The position numbers were made by a program, and so were the translations under genes. The notes beneath the pieces were generated by a model. That model did no database searches and was not told where the DNA came from. It saw only the letters and a list, made by a program, of their open reading frames with translations. 64,000 nt of DNA from Caulifigura coniformis (GTDB lineage Bacteria; Planctomycetota; Planctomycetia; Planctomycetales; Planctomycetaceae), in the NCBI RefSeq assembly GCF_007745175.1, contig NZ_CP036271.1, positions 2,128,154-2,192,153 of the forward strand. Reading direction: 5' to 3'. Shown in pieces: positions 28,125-40,200 of the stretch (the first letter of the stretch is position 1; every line of letters begins with the position of its first letter).

Positions 28125-29599
28125 AAAGCCTCTTCGCGATTCTCCTGGTCGGTCTGCTGACGAGTCCCGCCATCTCGGCCGACCGCCCGAACATCGTGTT
28201 CATCGTGGCCGACGACATGGGCTATGCCGACCTGGGAGTCCAGGGCGCTCGCGGTTTCAGAACCCCGAATCTCGATCGACTGGCCGCGGAGGGAACGCGG
28301 TTCACGAACTTCTACGTGGCCCAGGCGGTGTGCACTGCCTCGCGCGCCGCGCTGATGACCGGTTGCTATCCCAACCGGCTCGGCATGCAGGGCGCCTATA
28401 ACCACACCAGCCGCGACGGCATTGCCGACGAGGAATGGCTCCTTCCGGAAATGCTCCGGGACGCCGGTTACGCGACCGCCGGGATGGGAAAGTGGCATCT
28501 CGGAACGCGTCCGAAATTTCATCCGATGCGCCACGGATTCGACGAGTGGCTCGGCATTCCGTACTCCAACGACAACACGAAGTATCACCCCTCGCTCGCC
28601 ACCGAGATGCCGCCGCTCCCGCTGTACGACGGCGAGCGCGTCGTCGAACTCGATCCCGATCAGTCAACGTTCACCAGGCGTCTCACCGAGAGAGCGGTCG
28701 ACTTCATCGAGCGCAAGGCCGACCGGCCATTCTTTCTCTACCTGCCGCATGTGATGCCGCACGTTCCGATCTTCGCCTCGGCGCAGTTCTCCGGTAAGAG
28801 TGGCGCCGGGCTGTACGGCGATGTGATCGAAGAACTCGACTGGTCGGTCGGTGAAATCCTCGCGACGCTGAAACGTCTCCACCTGGAAGAGAAAACCCTC
28901 GTCATCTTCATTTCTGACAACGGACCGTTCCTGTCGTACGGCGAGCACGCCGGATCAGCCGCCCCTCTCCGCGAAGGAAAACTCACGACGTTTGAAGGAG
29001 GTCTCCGCGTCCCCTGCCTGGCCCGCTGGCCGGGCCACATCCCCGCCGGACGTGTCTGCGACATTCCCTTCATCGGCATCGACTGGTTGCCGACGCTCAC
29101 TGAACTGGCCAGCGGAAAAACGTCCACGCTGACGATCGATGGTCGTTCGGTCAAAGCGGTCCTGCTCGGGGAGGAGAAGGTCGCCGCCCCCCATGAGGCA
29201 CTCTTCTTCTATTCCGGCACGGCACTACAGGCCGTGCGCAGCGGGCCGTGGAAACTGCACTTCGCCCATCCCTACATCACCGTTGCCGGCGAGCCGGGCC
29301 GTGGCGGCAAGCCTTCCAATTGGGGAAAGCTCGCGCCGACGTCGATCACCCAGTCGGGCGTCGAAGGAATCGCGACGCGCCACGGATACCGCATCGAGCC
29401 GCTGGAACTCTCCCTGTTCAATCTCGAAACCGATCCGGGCGAACGCGAGAACCTCGCCTCGAAGCATCCCGAAATCGTCGCCCGGCTTTCGAAGCTCGCC
29501 GAACCGGTTCGCCTGGAACTGGGCGACACTCTTCAGGGAGTGCAGGGGAGCGGCGTCAGGGCTTCCGGAATTGACCGCTCGCAGGACTCCTCACCATGA
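28121..29599 (+). CDS. Secreted sulfatase, sulfatase 2
   Basis: The 492-residue protein begins with a signal peptide ([20 protein letters not shown]), then the sulfatase metal site [19 protein letters not shown]. The formylglycine core is CTASR (C71), the less common Ala-for-Pro form. [17 protein letters not shown] supplies the downstream metal ligands. The C-terminal subdomain has [14 protein letters not shown]. The ATG lies in the ATGA shared with the stop of sulfatase 1 (bases 28121-28124), so translation is coupled. The substrate is probably a different sulfate ester from its neighbours because the core motif differs. Confidence 0.94.
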   Translation: MKSLFAILLVGLLTSPAISADRPNIVFIVADDMGYADLGVQGARGFRTPNLDRLAAEGTRFTNFYVAQAVCTASRAALMTGCYPNRLGMQGAYNHTSRDGIADEEWLLPEMLRDAGYATAGMGKWHLGTRPKFHPMRHGFDEWLGIPYSNDNTKYHPSLATEMPPLPLYDGERVVELDPDQSTFTRRLTERAVDFIERKADRPFFLYLPHVMPHVPIFASAQFSGKSGAGLYGDVIEELDWSVGEILATLKRLHLEEKTLVIFISDNGPFLSYGEHAGSAAPLREGKLTTFEGGLRVPCLARWPGHIPAGRVCDIPFIGIDWLPTLTELASGKTSTLTIDGRSVKAVLLGEEKVAAPHEALFFYSGTALQAVRSGPWKLHFAHPYITVAGEPGRGGKPSNWGKLAPTSITQSGVEGIATRHGYRIEPLELSLFNLETDPGERENLASKHPEIVARLSKLAEPVRLELGDTLQGVQGSGVRASGIDRSQDSSP

Positions 29600-31101
29600 A
29601 ACTCGCCACGTTCCTCGCCATCACGCTCGTTCTCGGGGCCGTCGACACTCTCGTCGCGGCGCCTCCCAACATCATTCTCATGATGGGTGATGACCACGGA
29701 TGGGAGGAAACGGGCTACAACGGCCATCCGCACGTCAAGACGCCTGTCCTCGACGAAATGGCCGCCACCGGCCTGCGGTTCGACCGCTTCTATGCGGGGC
29801 ATCCGAACTGCTCGCCAACGCGCGCCAGCTTTCTGACGGGACGCCATCCCAACCGCATGGGGACGTTTGCTCCCGGGTGGTCGTTCCGGCCCGAGGAAAT
29901 CACGATCGGTCACGTGCTCCGCAATGCCGGGTATCGCACGGCCCACTTCGGAAAGTGGCACGTCGGCCCGGTCAATGCCGCCTCCCCGACGAACCCGGGC
30001 GCGATGGGCTTCGAGGAATGGCTGTCGCACGACAACTTCTTCGAGATGAATCCGTCGCTCTCGCGGAACGGAGGACCGCCGGAAGTCCATCCGGGCGAAA
30101 GCTCGGACGTCGTGATCCGGGAAACCATCAAGTTCATCGACCATAGCCGCGCAGCGGACAAGCCATTCTTCACGATCGTCTGGTTCGGATCGCCGCACGA
30201 GCCCTACAGCGGGCTCCCGCAGGATCTCGCCCTGTATGACGATCTTCCCGGTAAGTATTCCAAGCCCGTGAAAGTCACGTCCAATGAGACCGGCGGGCAG
30301 GTCAGCCGCCCGCAGGGCGAAGTGCTGCGCGAGCGGTATGCAGAGATTACCGCGATGGACCGCGCCATCGGCAACCTGCGGAAGCACCTCGCGGCCACCG
30401 GGCTCCGCGACAATACGCTGCTGTTCTACTGTGGAGACAATGGCACGTCCGACGACTCGGCGCTCCGTGTGCCGCACCGGGGCGTGAAGTCGCAGGTGTA
30501 CGAAGGAGGCGTCCTCGTTCCGGGCCTGATCGAGTGGCCCGCCCGCATTCGCGCGCCGCGCGTCTCGAAGTTCCGCGCGTCGACCAGCGATCTCCTGCCA
30601 ACGCTCTGCGCCCTCACCGGGCAGCCGCTTCCGGGCCGCGTTCTGGACGGCGTCGACCTGACGCCCGTTCTCGATGGAAAGTCCGAGAGCCGGAATGCTC
30701 CGCTCTGTTTCTGGATGTTCGACACCACCCGCCTGATGAGCAGCAAACCGGAACCCTGGATCGATCCGGCTCTCCAGAAAGGGACGACGCCACTGGTCAA
30801 ACTCATGGGGGGCAAGCCGACCCGCGACTTCACGAATTTCCGCAGCCCGCCGCTCACCGAGGCGGACGACATCGGCCCGCGGGCGATTATTGATGGCCAG
30901 TACAAGCTCGTGATCCACGACCGAATGGCCGGAAGCCCGAAGCGGGAGTTGTTCGACCTCGAGGCCGATCCGGGAGAGCAGGCAGACGTTTTCACGCAGC
31001 GTCCCGATCTGGCCGAGCAACTGGCGTCGAAACTCGAGGCGTGGCAGAAGTCGGTCCGCAGCAGCCTCACCGGCGCGGACTACGCGCCGGCCAGACCGTA
31101 A
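29596..31101 (+). CDS. Secreted sulfatase, sulfatase 3
   Basis: The 501-residue protein has a signal peptide (to VAA at residue 22), the metal site NIILMMGDDHGWEETGY, the core CSPTR (C72) and the downstream YCGDNGTSDDSA. It matches the S1 sulfatase layout throughout, ending with a FDLEADPGEQAD segment. It starts inside the ATGA shared with the previous stop (29596-29599), completing a three-sulfatase operon. It is followed closely (5 bases) by the convergent DUF1501 gene. Confidence 0.94.
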   Translation: MKLATFLAITLVLGAVDTLVAAPPNIILMMGDDHGWEETGYNGHPHVKTPVLDEMAATGLRFDRFYAGHPNCSPTRASFLTGRHPNRMGTFAPGWSFRPEEITIGHVLRNAGYRTAHFGKWHVGPVNAASPTNPGAMGFEEWLSHDNFFEMNPSLSRNGGPPEVHPGESSDVVIRETIKFIDHSRAADKPFFTIVWFGSPHEPYSGLPQDLALYDDLPGKYSKPVKVTSNETGGQVSRPQGEVLRERYAEITAMDRAIGNLRKHLAATGLRDNTLLFYCGDNGTSDDSALRVPHRGVKSQVYEGGVLVPGLIEWPARIRAPRVSKFRASTSDLLPTLCALTGQPLPGRVLDGVDLTPVLDGKSESRNAPLCFWMFDTTRLMSSKPEPWIDPALQKGTTPLVKLMGGKPTRDFTNFRSPPLTEADDIGPRAIIDGQYKLVIHDRMAGSPKRELFDLEADPGEQADVFTQRPDLAEQLASKLEAWQKSVRSSLTGADYAPARP

Positions 31102-31106
31102 GCCTG

Positions 31107-32600
31107 TCAGCCCAGCGACGGGCGGGGCTCTGTCAGCACGTCGTGCAGCACGTGGCCATGCACGTCGGTGAGACGGCGCTCGATGCCGTTGTGGTAGTAG
31201 CTCAGCCGTTCGTGATCGAGCCCCATCAGGTGCAGGATCGTGGCGTGCAGGTCGTAGATCGTCGAAACGTTCTCGACCGCCGCGTAGCCAAGATCATCCG
31301 TCGCCCCGTAGCTGAAACCCCGTTTGACGCCGGCCCCGGTCATCCAGGCGGTGAAGCCGCGCGGGTTGTGGTCGCGACCGCTCGCCCCCTTCTGAAACGT
31401 CGGCATCCGCCCGAACTCCGTGACATAGACAACCAGCGTGTCATCGAGCAGCCCGCGCTGCTTGAGGTCGGAAATGAGCGCGGCCGCGGGTTGATCGAGA
31501 ATCGGGCCGTGGATCTCGTACTGTTCCTTGAGCTTCCGATGGCCGTCCCAGTTTCCGACCCCTTCGCCCATCGCATACGCGCCGTTGTAAAGCTGCACGC
31601 AGCGGACATCGTTCTCCAGCAGCCGTCGCGCGAGGATGCAGTTCTTTGCGAATCCGCTGCGGACCGGATCAGGATGATCAGCGCCGTAGGCCTGGATCGT
31701 CGAGAGTGATTCCGTCGAGAGGTCTCCCACCGTCGGCACGGACAGCTGCATGCGCGCGGCAAGTTCATAGCTGGCGATGCGGGCCGCCAGTTCGGAGTCG
31801 CCCGGATACTTTGTCAGGTGGCGTTCGTTGAGGAACTTCAGCGCATCGGCCGTGGCCCGATCCGTCGCGGCATTCACCTTCGCGGGCCGGTTCAGGTTCT
31901 CGATCGAGCGGCTCGAGTTCATGGCCGTTCCCTGGAACACGGCCGGAAGGAAGCCGTTCGTCCAGTTGTTCACGCCGGCCTGCGGCACCCCACGGGGATC
32001 GGGAATCGCGACGAAGGCCGGGAGATTGGCCGCCTCGCTGCCGAGGGCGTAGCTGATCCACGAGCCGACGCTCGGAAAGCCGTCGAAGATGAATCCCGTG
32101 CTCATCTGGTTCTCGGCCGGTCCGTGCGTGTTCGACTTGGCCGTCATCGAATGGATGAAGCAGAGATCGTCCGCGAGTTCCGCCAGATGGGGAACGAGGT
32201 CCGAGATCATCTTCCCCGATTCGCCGCGGGGCCGGAATTCGAACTGCGGCCGAACGAGATTTCCATTTTCTCCCTGGAAGGTGATGAGCTTCTCCTGACT
32301 GCCGGGCATCGGCTTGCCGTCCATGCGGACGAGTTCCGGCTTCCAGTCGAACGAATCGATATGGCTCAGCGCCCCTGCACAGAACAGAACGACGACGCGC
32401 CTGGCCCTGGGTTCGAAATGAGGCTTCCGCGGCGCCAGGGGACGCTCGGGAGAGATCTCGGGGCGCTGCGGAGTCGAAGCGCCCGCCTGCCGCGCGAGCA
32501 ACGATGCCAGCGCGATGCCGGCGAGTCCGTTCGCGGCGTCTCCCATAAACCCGCGGCGGGAAAGGAGATGCTGTCCGGTGAGAGAGGGAGGGAAGGTCAT
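31107..32600 (-). CDS. DUF1501 protein with Tat signal (pair A)
   Basis: The 497-residue protein starts with a twin-arginine signal ([26 protein letters not shown]). The family signature follows: [19 protein letters not shown], a central alkaline-phosphatase-like fold, and [30 protein letters not shown] at the C terminus. DUF1501 proteins are abundant in Planctomycetes and almost always follow a PSD1 cytochrome. Their enzymatic role is unproven. ATG 32600 lies 13 bases after the stop of the PSD1 gene; ATG 32636 would overlap it. The pair is a two-gene operon. Confidence 0.9.
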   Translation of the reverse strand: MTFPPSLTGQHLLSRRGFMGDAANGLAGIALASLLARQAGASTPQRPEISPERPLAPRKPHFEPRARRVVVLFCAGALSHIDSFDWKPELVRMDGKPMPGSQEKLITFQGENGNLVRPQFEFRPRGESGKMISDLVPHLAELADDLCFIHSMTAKSNTHGPAENQMSTGFIFDGFPSVGSWISYALGSEAANLPAFVAIPDPRGVPQAGVNNWTNGFLPAVFQGTAMNSSRSIENLNRPAKVNAATDRATADALKFLNERHLTKYPGDSELAARIASYELAARMQLSVPTVGDLSTESLSTIQAYGADHPDPVRSGFAKNCILARRLLENDVRCVQLYNGAYAMGEGVGNWDGHRKLKEQYEIHGPILDQPAAALISDLKQRGLLDDTLVVYVTEFGRMPTFQKGASGRDHNPRGFTAWMTGAGVKRGFSYGATDDLGYAAVENVSTIYDLHATILHLMGLDHERLSYYHNGIERRLTDVHGHVLHDVLTEPRPSLG

Positions 32601-32613
32601 GGATCGGCCAGGC

Positions 32614-35394
32614 TCAGGGAAGGAACAGGAACTCATTCGAGTTCAGGAGCGCCCGGCAGAGAGCGGGAAGACCGTGCTCCTCGACGAGCGACTCGCAGAG
32701 TTGCGATTCCTCCGCATCGGGGACTCGCTGCAGAACGAACTGGAACGCCTGCCGCACCTGGTCGGGCCGCGTCGGCCCGGCCTGCTGCTCGATCCGCCCG
32801 GCCAGCAGCTCCGCCTGCTGGATCACGAAGCCGCTGTTGAACAGGTTGAGGGCCTGAAGCGGTGTGGTCGATCGCGGGCGCTTGGGTTGCGGCTGTCCCG
32901 CGTCAGGGCAGTCGAACGCTCCGAAGGTCGCGTCCTGCGCCACGCGGACCTTCGTCATATAGATCGCACGACGCCATTCCGCCGGGCCGAATTCCGGCTT
33001 CGGGTTGTACAGCCGCACGTAGTTCGAATTGGGGGCGAACACGCTGAAGCCGGGCCCGCCCATCCGATCGTCTAGCGTTCCGGCGGAGGCGAGCATGTTG
33101 TCCCGGACGACTTCCGCCTCCAGCCGACGGGGCGGAAATCTCCACACGAGACGCGACTGGGCATCGACGGCCAGGCAGTCAGGCCGGGGAGCGCTCGCCT
33201 GCTTCCAGCAGGCGCTCATGACGATGACCTTCTGCATGTGCTTGATGCTCCATCCCGAGCGGATGAACTCACCGGCCAGCCAGTCGAGCAGCTCCGGGTG
33301 ACTGGGTTTCGCCCCGTTGCGGCCAAAGTCGTTCGGAGTCGAGACGAGTCCTTCGCCGAAATGATGCTGCCACAGCCGGTTGACCATCACCCGGGCGACG
33401 AGTGGATTCTGCGGATCGGCCAGCCAGCCGGCGAACGCGATGCGCCGAGCCTGCTCGGGCGTCTCGTCCGGCAACCGGAACTCTGGACGCAACGCCTGCA
33501 CGGCCGAGGGGGAGACGGCCTCCCGCTTCTGCATCGCCTCACCGCGATGCAGTCGAAACATCTGTGGCGCGGGCTCAAACCGCCCGGCGTAGACCACGCT
33601 GTCGCCCCACAGCGCCGCCAGACGCTGCTCGATCCCTTGAAGTTCATTGTCGAGCTTGCCTGCCTGCCTCCGGTCGACTTCGGAAAGCTCCGCCTGCGGC
33701 GTTCCTTCTCCCGCTCCAGGCGACTGACGATCGCTCGACGCTGCAATCACCTTCCAGCCGCCGTCGGGCATCTGGGCTTCGATGAGGTACTCGGTGGCCA
33801 ACCGGTCGCGGTACTTCTCTTCCCGGTCGCGGCCCCACACGACCGCTTCCACCGATTCGGGCCGGGCGAACTCGATCGCGATCCATCCGCCGCCGGGGGT
33901 CGACGAGATCCAGCTGCGGCTGTTTCCGTAGCGCCCGTCGTTGATGTGAGCCAGTCGATGCTTGGGATTGTCATAGCTGCCGGATGCCTCTGGCTTTGCG
34001 CCATCACTGGCGAGGGCAACATTTCTCGCATCGGTCGCGTAGATCTCCAGTTCATCAATGCAGGGCTCGTGTCGATTGTCATCGACAGTTTTCTGGATCG
34101 TGAAACGGATCTTCCTGGTTTCGACCGGTGGAAAACGCTCGATGTTCCGGCGCGGCGAGACTTCCGGCCGGAGCGGCGCGCCTTCCCCCAGCTGGGCCGG
34201 TGGCTCAAGAAGGGCCCGTTCGTGGGAAGCCAGCGCGAGCCGTTCCTGCAGCTTGAGCCGTTCCTGCAACTTCGAGTCGTTGGCCTGCGCGAGTGGTCGC
34301 TCGCCATGACGCACGCCGGCGAAGATCGCCTGCAGGCCGTAGTAGTCGGTCTGCGCGACAGGGTCGAACTTGTGGTCGTGGCAACGGGCGCAGTGCAGCG
34401 TGAGGCCGAGGAATGCCCCACCGGCATTCGCGACCATATCATTCAGTTCGTCCTGACGCGCCTTCTGAATCGACTCTTCGTCCTTACCGGTCTGGCCCGG
34501 CAGAAGTGCGGCCGCGGCGACGAGAAACCCGGTGGCGGCGTCGACGCCCGTCGCATCTCCCGCGAGTTGTTCCCTGATGAACTGCGGATAGGGAGTGTCC
34601 GCATTGAACGCCTGGATGACATAGTCGCGGTAGGGCCAGGCGTTTTCCCGGGGGGTGTTGACTTCGAAGCCGTGCGTCTCGCCGAATGCGATGACGTCGA
34701 GCCAATGCCTTGCCCAGCGTTCTCCGTATTGCGGCGATGCCAGCAAACGGTCGACGAGCTTCTCAAATCCGCGGGGATCAGCATCGGCCACGAAGGCGTC
34801 GACTTCTTCGGGGTTCGGAGCCAGTCCCGTGAGGACCAGTGACGCCCGGCGAATCAGTGTGCGACGATCGGCTTCGACCGACGCGGTCAGGCCCGACTTC
34901 GTGAGGTCCGCGCGAATGAAGTGATCGACGCCCAGTCCGTCAGGGAAGGTGCGAAGCGGCTGGAACGACCAGTGATCGAGCCGGTTCTCCGCGACCGCCG
35001 AATCGACTCCCTCAGGCCAGACGGCCCCTTCGTCAACCCAGCGTGTGAGCAGCGAGATCTGCTCAGCCGTCAGGCGCGGCCCTTCGGGCGGCATTCTCAG
35101 GTCGTCCCCGGTTTCGGTGACAAGCTGGATCAACGCACTGTCGGCCGACCGCCCGGCGACGATGACCGCGCCGTAAGATTCTCCGCCCTTCAGGGCAGCG
35201 GCCTTGATGTCGAGCCTCAAGCCCGACTTCTGCTTCTCCTCTCCGTGGCATGCGATGCAGCGTTCCTTGAGGAGAGGCTGGATATCACGCACGAAGTCGA
35301 CCTTGTCCGCTGCCGAAGCGGGCGCGCCGGGAACCATGAGAGGCCCGCAGGCGAAGAACAGGACGCACAGGGCTCGACGGGAACGCGAACTCAC
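32614..35394 (-). CDS. PSCyt1/PSCyt2/PSD1 c-type cytochrome protein with inserted discoidin-like domain (pair A)
   Basis: The 926-residue secreted protein has a signal peptide, heme motif CIACH at 46-50 (PSCyt1), DUF1549/PSCyt2 from about 140 with HCARCH at 334-339, and PSD1 (DUF1553) at the C terminus ([25 protein letters not shown]). Between about 424 and 552 lies an inserted module: [48 protein letters not shown], which looks like an F5/8 type C (discoidin) carbohydrate-binding fold. GTG 35394 has GAGG upstream. Function is undefined; electron transfer coupled to a DUF1501 partner is inferred. Confidence 0.9.
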   Translation of the reverse strand: MSSRSRRALCVLFFACGPLMVPGAPASAADKVDFVRDIQPLLKERCIACHGEEKQKSGLRLDIKAAALKGGESYGAVIVAGRSADSALIQLVTETGDDLRMPPEGPRLTAEQISLLTRWVDEGAVWPEGVDSAVAENRLDHWSFQPLRTFPDGLGVDHFIRADLTKSGLTASVEADRRTLIRRASLVLTGLAPNPEEVDAFVADADPRGFEKLVDRLLASPQYGERWARHWLDVIAFGETHGFEVNTPRENAWPYRDYVIQAFNADTPYPQFIREQLAGDATGVDAATGFLVAAAALLPGQTGKDEESIQKARQDELNDMVANAGGAFLGLTLHCARCHDHKFDPVAQTDYYGLQAIFAGVRHGERPLAQANDSKLQERLKLQERLALASHERALLEPPAQLGEGAPLRPEVSPRRNIERFPPVETRKIRFTIQKTVDDNRHEPCIDELEIYATDARNVALASDGAKPEASGSYDNPKHRLAHINDGRYGNSRSWISSTPGGGWIAIEFARPESVEAVVWGRDREEKYRDRLATEYLIEAQMPDGGWKVIAASSDRQSPGAGEGTPQAELSEVDRRQAGKLDNELQGIEQRLAALWGDSVVYAGRFEPAPQMFRLHRGEAMQKREAVSPSAVQALRPEFRLPDETPEQARRIAFAGWLADPQNPLVARVMVNRLWQHHFGEGLVSTPNDFGRNGAKPSHPELLDWLAGEFIRSGWSIKHMQKVIVMSACWKQASAPRPDCLAVDAQSRLVWRFPPRRLEAEVVRDNMLASAGTLDDRMGGPGFSVFAPNSNYVRLYNPKPEFGPAEWRRAIYMTKVRVAQDATFGAFDCPDAGQPQPKRPRSTTPLQALNLFNSGFVIQQAELLAGRIEQQAGPTRPDQVRQAFQFVLQRVPDAEESQLCESLVEEHGLPALCRALLNSNEFLFLP

Positions 35395-35610
35395 AGCAAC
35401 CTCATACGGGACGTTCGGTCACAAGTCATCATGTCTCGCGCGCAACGCCTGTCAACGTTGCCGGGGCAAGTCGTTTGTCCGGCCACGGACTTCAACCGCC
35501 GTCCCCGCGAGAGTCACCGGCAGGTGAGGGTGTTCGCGGCGTCGCTGAACGCGGCCCGCATCGACTATCTTCGATTCTGCACCAGTGGATTCGACTCACA
35601 GGAGTTTGGG

Positions 35611-37041
35611 ATGACGTTCCGTGCGCTGCAGTGGCTTCCCGTGATCTGGATGGGTCTGGGCCTGACTTCGACTGCGGCCAGCGCGGACGACCTGCCGCCT
35701 TCGCTCTTCGTGGAAGGCTATGCGGACAAGATCTCCTACGCGCCGGGCGAAGAGGTTGCCCTGCACGTCTCGACCTCCGCGCCCCGCTTCGCGCTCACCG
35801 TCTCCCGCGTCGGCGCAGAGGTCAAAGAGGTCCTCGCGAAGGCTGATATTCCGGGTGTCCTCTCGCCCGTTCCCGAGAACGCGTCCTCGCATGGCTGCCG
35901 ATGGCCTGCGGCGTTCCGATTCAAGATCCCGGAGGACTGGACGAGCGGCTATTACGCCATCCGATTCTCGGCGAGCGACGGCGGCGGCAAGTGGGTCGCC
36001 CGTGGCCGAAGGACCGCCGAGTCGCAGGCCTTCCTGATCGTCCGGCCAGCGCAGCCCGGAACGAAGTCTCGCATCCTGCTGCAGCTCAGCACCAACACCT
36101 ACAACGCCTACAACAACTGGGGAGGCAGCAGCCTCTACGCCTACCACGGTCGCGCGAATCTTCAGGGACATCGCGTCTCGTTCCTCCGTCCGCCGGCCAG
36201 TCAGTTTGAGAACTGGGAACGCCCGTTCGTCGCCTGGGCCGAGAAGAACGGATATGCGATCGATTTTTGCGCCAACGGCGACCTCGAGTTCCATCCCGAA
36301 CTGCTCGCGGCGTACAAGCTGGTGTTGAGCGTCGGGCATGATGAGTACTGGTCGTCTCTGATGCGCGACCACCTCGAAGCGTTCATCGGCAAGGGAGGAA
36401 ACGTCGCCTTCTTCAGCGGCAACACCTGCTGCTGGCAGGTTCGCAGTGAAGACGACGGAACGGCCCTCACGAGCTGGAAGCAATCCCCCAACTCCGACCC
36501 GCTCTATCCCGAGCCCGACAAAAAGCTGCTCTCCACGCTGTGGAGCCATTATCTGATCGGCCGGCCCGAGAACCAGCTGACCGGCGTGGGCTTTCTCTGG
36601 GGCGGCTATCACAAGAGCCACGGCCAGTTCATGGACGGCAAAGGGGCATTTCGCGTCCATCAGCCTGATCACTGGCTGTTCGCCGGAACCAATCTCCGCC
36701 GCGATGACGAGTTCGGCGCGAAACACTCCATCGTCGGTTACGAATGCGACGGCTGCGAGCTCGACTGGAAGGACGGCCTCCCCGTGCCGACTCATCGCGA
36801 TGGAACGCCCGAGACCTTCCAGGTCCTGGCGACTTGCCCGGCCAAGTGGCATCCGGACGATTGCGAATGGTACGAGAAGTGGGAACGGGGCCGTGTCGGC
36901 AACGCCGTTCTCGGCGTCTACACGCGCGGCGGGACCGTTTTCACCTGCGGCTCGACCGACTGGGCTCACGGTCTTCGCGGTGGTGATGAAGTGACGGAGC
37001 GGATCACACGCAACATTCTCGACCGCCTGGGCACGCCCTGA
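35611..37041 (+). CDS. N,N-dimethylformamidase beta-subunit-like (DUF6605-type) secreted protein
   Basis: The 476-residue protein has a signal peptide (ALQWLPVIWMGLGLTSTAASA), an N-terminal beta-sandwich of about 120 residues (ADKISYAPGEEVALHVST), and a C-terminal domain that matches the beta subunit of N,N-dimethylformamidase (NAYNNWGGSSLYAYHG; SVGHDEYWSSLMRDHLEAF; FFSGNTCCWQVR). The usual metal pattern of DMFase is only partly visible. AGGAG seven bases before ATG 35611 supports the start; an upstream ORF extension overlaps the divergent promoter and is rejected. Substrate unknown; amide or N-acyl hydrolysis is one possibility. Confidence 0.8.
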   Translation: MTFRALQWLPVIWMGLGLTSTAASADDLPPSLFVEGYADKISYAPGEEVALHVSTSAPRFALTVSRVGAEVKEVLAKADIPGVLSPVPENASSHGCRWPAAFRFKIPEDWTSGYYAIRFSASDGGGKWVARGRRTAESQAFLIVRPAQPGTKSRILLQLSTNTYNAYNNWGGSSLYAYHGRANLQGHRVSFLRPPASQFENWERPFVAWAEKNGYAIDFCANGDLEFHPELLAAYKLVLSVGHDEYWSSLMRDHLEAFIGKGGNVAFFSGNTCCWQVRSEDDGTALTSWKQSPNSDPLYPEPDKKLLSTLWSHYLIGRPENQLTGVGFLWGGYHKSHGQFMDGKGAFRVHQPDHWLFAGTNLRRDDEFGAKHSIVGYECDGCELDWKDGLPVPTHRDGTPETFQVLATCPAKWHPDDCEWYEKWERGRVGNAVLGVYTRGGTVFTCGSTDWAHGLRGGDEVTERITRNILDRLGTP

Positions 37042-37248
37042 GGGGTGAAGAGTGGCGTCGATCGAGACATGCTCCGAGACGATCACTGTTCGGGACGCGG
37101 TGCAGGAGCGCGCTGCTGCGAGCTTTCGCTGCCCTGAGTGAAGCATGTGGTCGCATCGTGCGTTACCATCACCGTTCACGCCCAAGTCGGGCCCTCCCCG
37201 GGCCTGCAAATGTCGCCCCAGGATATCCCACAGCGAGTGATCCGGCGC

Positions 37249-40200
37249 ATGAGTTCCAGCGGACGACGATCAGTCAACCTGACTCGCGACGTCATCACGT
37301 CGACACTGGTCCGCACTCTCGCGGCGCTGGGCGGACTGTTCTTCGGCGCGGAGGCACGATCGCAAACCGTTCCCCCCGGAGACCGTGGAATCGAGTTTTT
37401 CGAGAACCGCGTCCGGCCCGTGCTCGCCGAGCACTGCTATAAGTGCCACGGCCCGGTGAAGCAATTCGCAGAACTCCGGCTCGACTCCAGAAAGGCGATG
37501 CTGGACGGGGGCGATACCGGCCCCGCAATCGTTCCGGGAAAACCGGAGGCGAGCCTGCTGGTCGAGGCGGTGCGTCATGGCGACGTCCAGATGCCGCCCA
37601 ATGACAAACTGAAGGACGAAGAGATCGCGGCCATCGAGAAGTGGGTCCGGATCGGCGCCCCGTGGCCGGAGGCACCCAGTGTCGCGACCGCGGAAGACGT
37701 CAGCAGGTCCCACTGGGCCTTTCAACCCGTGAAGGACGTCGCTCTTCCGGCGGTCCATTCACCCGGATGGGTCCAGAGTCCGATTGATCGGTTCATCCTG
37801 GCAGGCCTCGAGAAGGCCAATCTGGCTCCGTCCGCCCCGGCCTCGAGGCGAGCCCTGATTCGCCGCGTCACCTACGACCTGATCGGCCTTCCGCCCACCC
37901 CGGAAGAAGTCCGCGAGTTTGAAGAGGACTCCGATCCCGCCGCGTACGAGAAGGTCGTGACGCGGCTCCTCGCCTCGCCCCACTATGGTGAGCATTGGGG
38001 ACGGCGCTGGCTCGATGTGGCGAGATACTCCGACACCAAGGGCTATGTGTACGCTCGCGAGGAGAAAGTCTTCGTCCACGCCCCGACCTACCGCGACTGG
38101 GTCGTGAAGTCGCTGAACGACGACCTCCCCTACGACCAGTTCGTTCAGCTTCAGGTGGCGGCCGACGCGATCGTCCCCGATGAGTCTGCCGATCTCGCGG
38201 CCCTGGGCTACCTCACACTCGGCCGGCGATTCCTGGGCGTCACGCCCGACATTGTCGACGACCGCATCGACGTCGTGACCCGTGGGCTGCTGGGTCTGAC
38301 GGTCGGCTGCGCCCGCTGTCACGATCACAAATACGATCCGATTCCCACTGCCGACTACTACTCGCTTTATGGAGTCTTCCAGAACTGTACGGAGCGGGTC
38401 GTGCAGGTTGGGCCGGCAGCGGTCGACGACCCCGCATTCTCCCATGAACTGGATCGCCGGCAGCGAGTCCAGCGCGAGACCTTCGCCCTCGTGCAGGGTG
38501 AGGTGTCCGACCGCGTCCGCCGCCGCATCACGGACTATCTCGTCGCGCAGACGGAGATGGAGAAGTACCACGATGAGAACTTCGACATCATCATCGAGAA
38601 GGGGGATCTCGTTCCCCTGATCGTGCGTCGCTGGGAGACGTACCTTTCCCAGCCGGCACGGGCGCAGGATCCGGTGTTCGGGGCGTGGACACGTTTCGCG
38701 GCGCTGCCCGCGGCCGAATTTGCAGCGAGGGCCCCGGATGTTGTCTCCATGATGCAGGGGCCGGAAGGCGAACCCCTGCTGCCGGAAATCCGGAATCTGT
38801 TTGCGACGCCACCCGCGAGCATGCGCGAGGTCGCCGAACGCTATGGCCGCTTCCTGAACGAGTTCGACAAACGCTGGACGTCGCTCCCGGCGGGAGGGGC
38901 ATCCGGCGACACGCTCTGGGCTCGACTCGCTGAAGCGGAGTCGTCTCCACTTGTCCGGCTGCTTTATGGGGCGGATTCACCCTGTGCGCTTCCAAGCGAG
39001 CATATCTCGACGATCGAGCGGATGATGGACAGCGCCAACTGCAACCTCCTGTGGAAGGTGCAGGGGGATGTCGATCGCTGGATCATCCAGTCGCCGACGG
39101 CTCCACCGTTCACCACGGCGCTCGTCGACAAGCCCTCGCTGACCGAACAGCGAATTTTTCGACGCGGGAATCCTTCACTCAAGGGAGACATCGTTCCCCG
39201 CCGCTTCCTCAAAGTCCTTTCCGGACCGTCACGATCGCCCTTCAAGAATGGCAGCGGCCGGCTCGAACTGGCGAGGTCGATTGTCGATCCCGCAAATCCC
39301 CTGACGGCCCGCGTCTGGGTGAACCGTATGTGGGGCCATCATTTCGGTGCCGGGCTTGTTCGAACGCCAAGCGACTTCGGGCTTCGGGCCGAGGCGCCCT
39401 CCCATCCGGAGCTTCTCGACTGGCTTGCCGATCGCTTCATCAAAGAAGGCTGGAGCACGAAGCGCCTTCACCGGCTCATCGTTCTGTCGAGCACATATCA
39501 ACAGCAGTCCGCGGCGTCATCGGGCGAACTCGCCAGTCGTGCTCAGCAGGTCGATCCCCAGAATCGGCTGCTGTGGCGAATGCATCCGCATCGTCTTTCT
39601 TTTGAAGAGCTGCGAGACACCTGGCTGGCCACCTCGGGCCGACTCGAGGCGCGTCTGGGAGGGCGCTCGACAGATCTGCTGGCCGCCAATCCGCCGCACC
39701 GCCGTCGCACCCTGTATGGCTCTATCGACCGGCAGTTTGTTCCGGATGTGCTGCGGATGTTCGACGTCGCGAATCCGGACCTGCACTCGCCCCAACGCAG
39801 CGAAACGACGGTTCCGCAGCAGGCGCTCTTCGGATTGAACCACCCGCTCGTCGCCGAGTGCGCCCGTGATCTTGCGAAGCAGCGACCGGACGACCCAGAG
39901 CCGTTCGTCCGCCTGGTGTTTCAGGATCTCTACCAGCGTGAGCCTTCTCCGGATCAGCTCTCGCAATGCGTGTCCTATCTCAGGGCCGCCGAGAACGAAC
40001 CCGAGCCCCAGCCCCCCGCCGGCGCAGAGGACTGGCGTTACGGATACGGGGAAGTCGATCCGAAAAACGGACAGGTCGCAGCGTTCTCGCCCTTGCCGCA
40101 CTTCACCGGTGAGGCGTGGCAGGGTGGACCGAACTGGCCCGATCGCAAATTCGGCTGGGTGCAGATCACCGCGTCCGGCGGGCATGCCGGCAACGACCTC

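Noticed and set aside
34921-35610. Long upstream extension of the dimethylformamidase-like ORF
   Set aside because: It overlaps the divergent PSD1-A gene and lies before a well-placed ribosome site and signal peptide at 35611.
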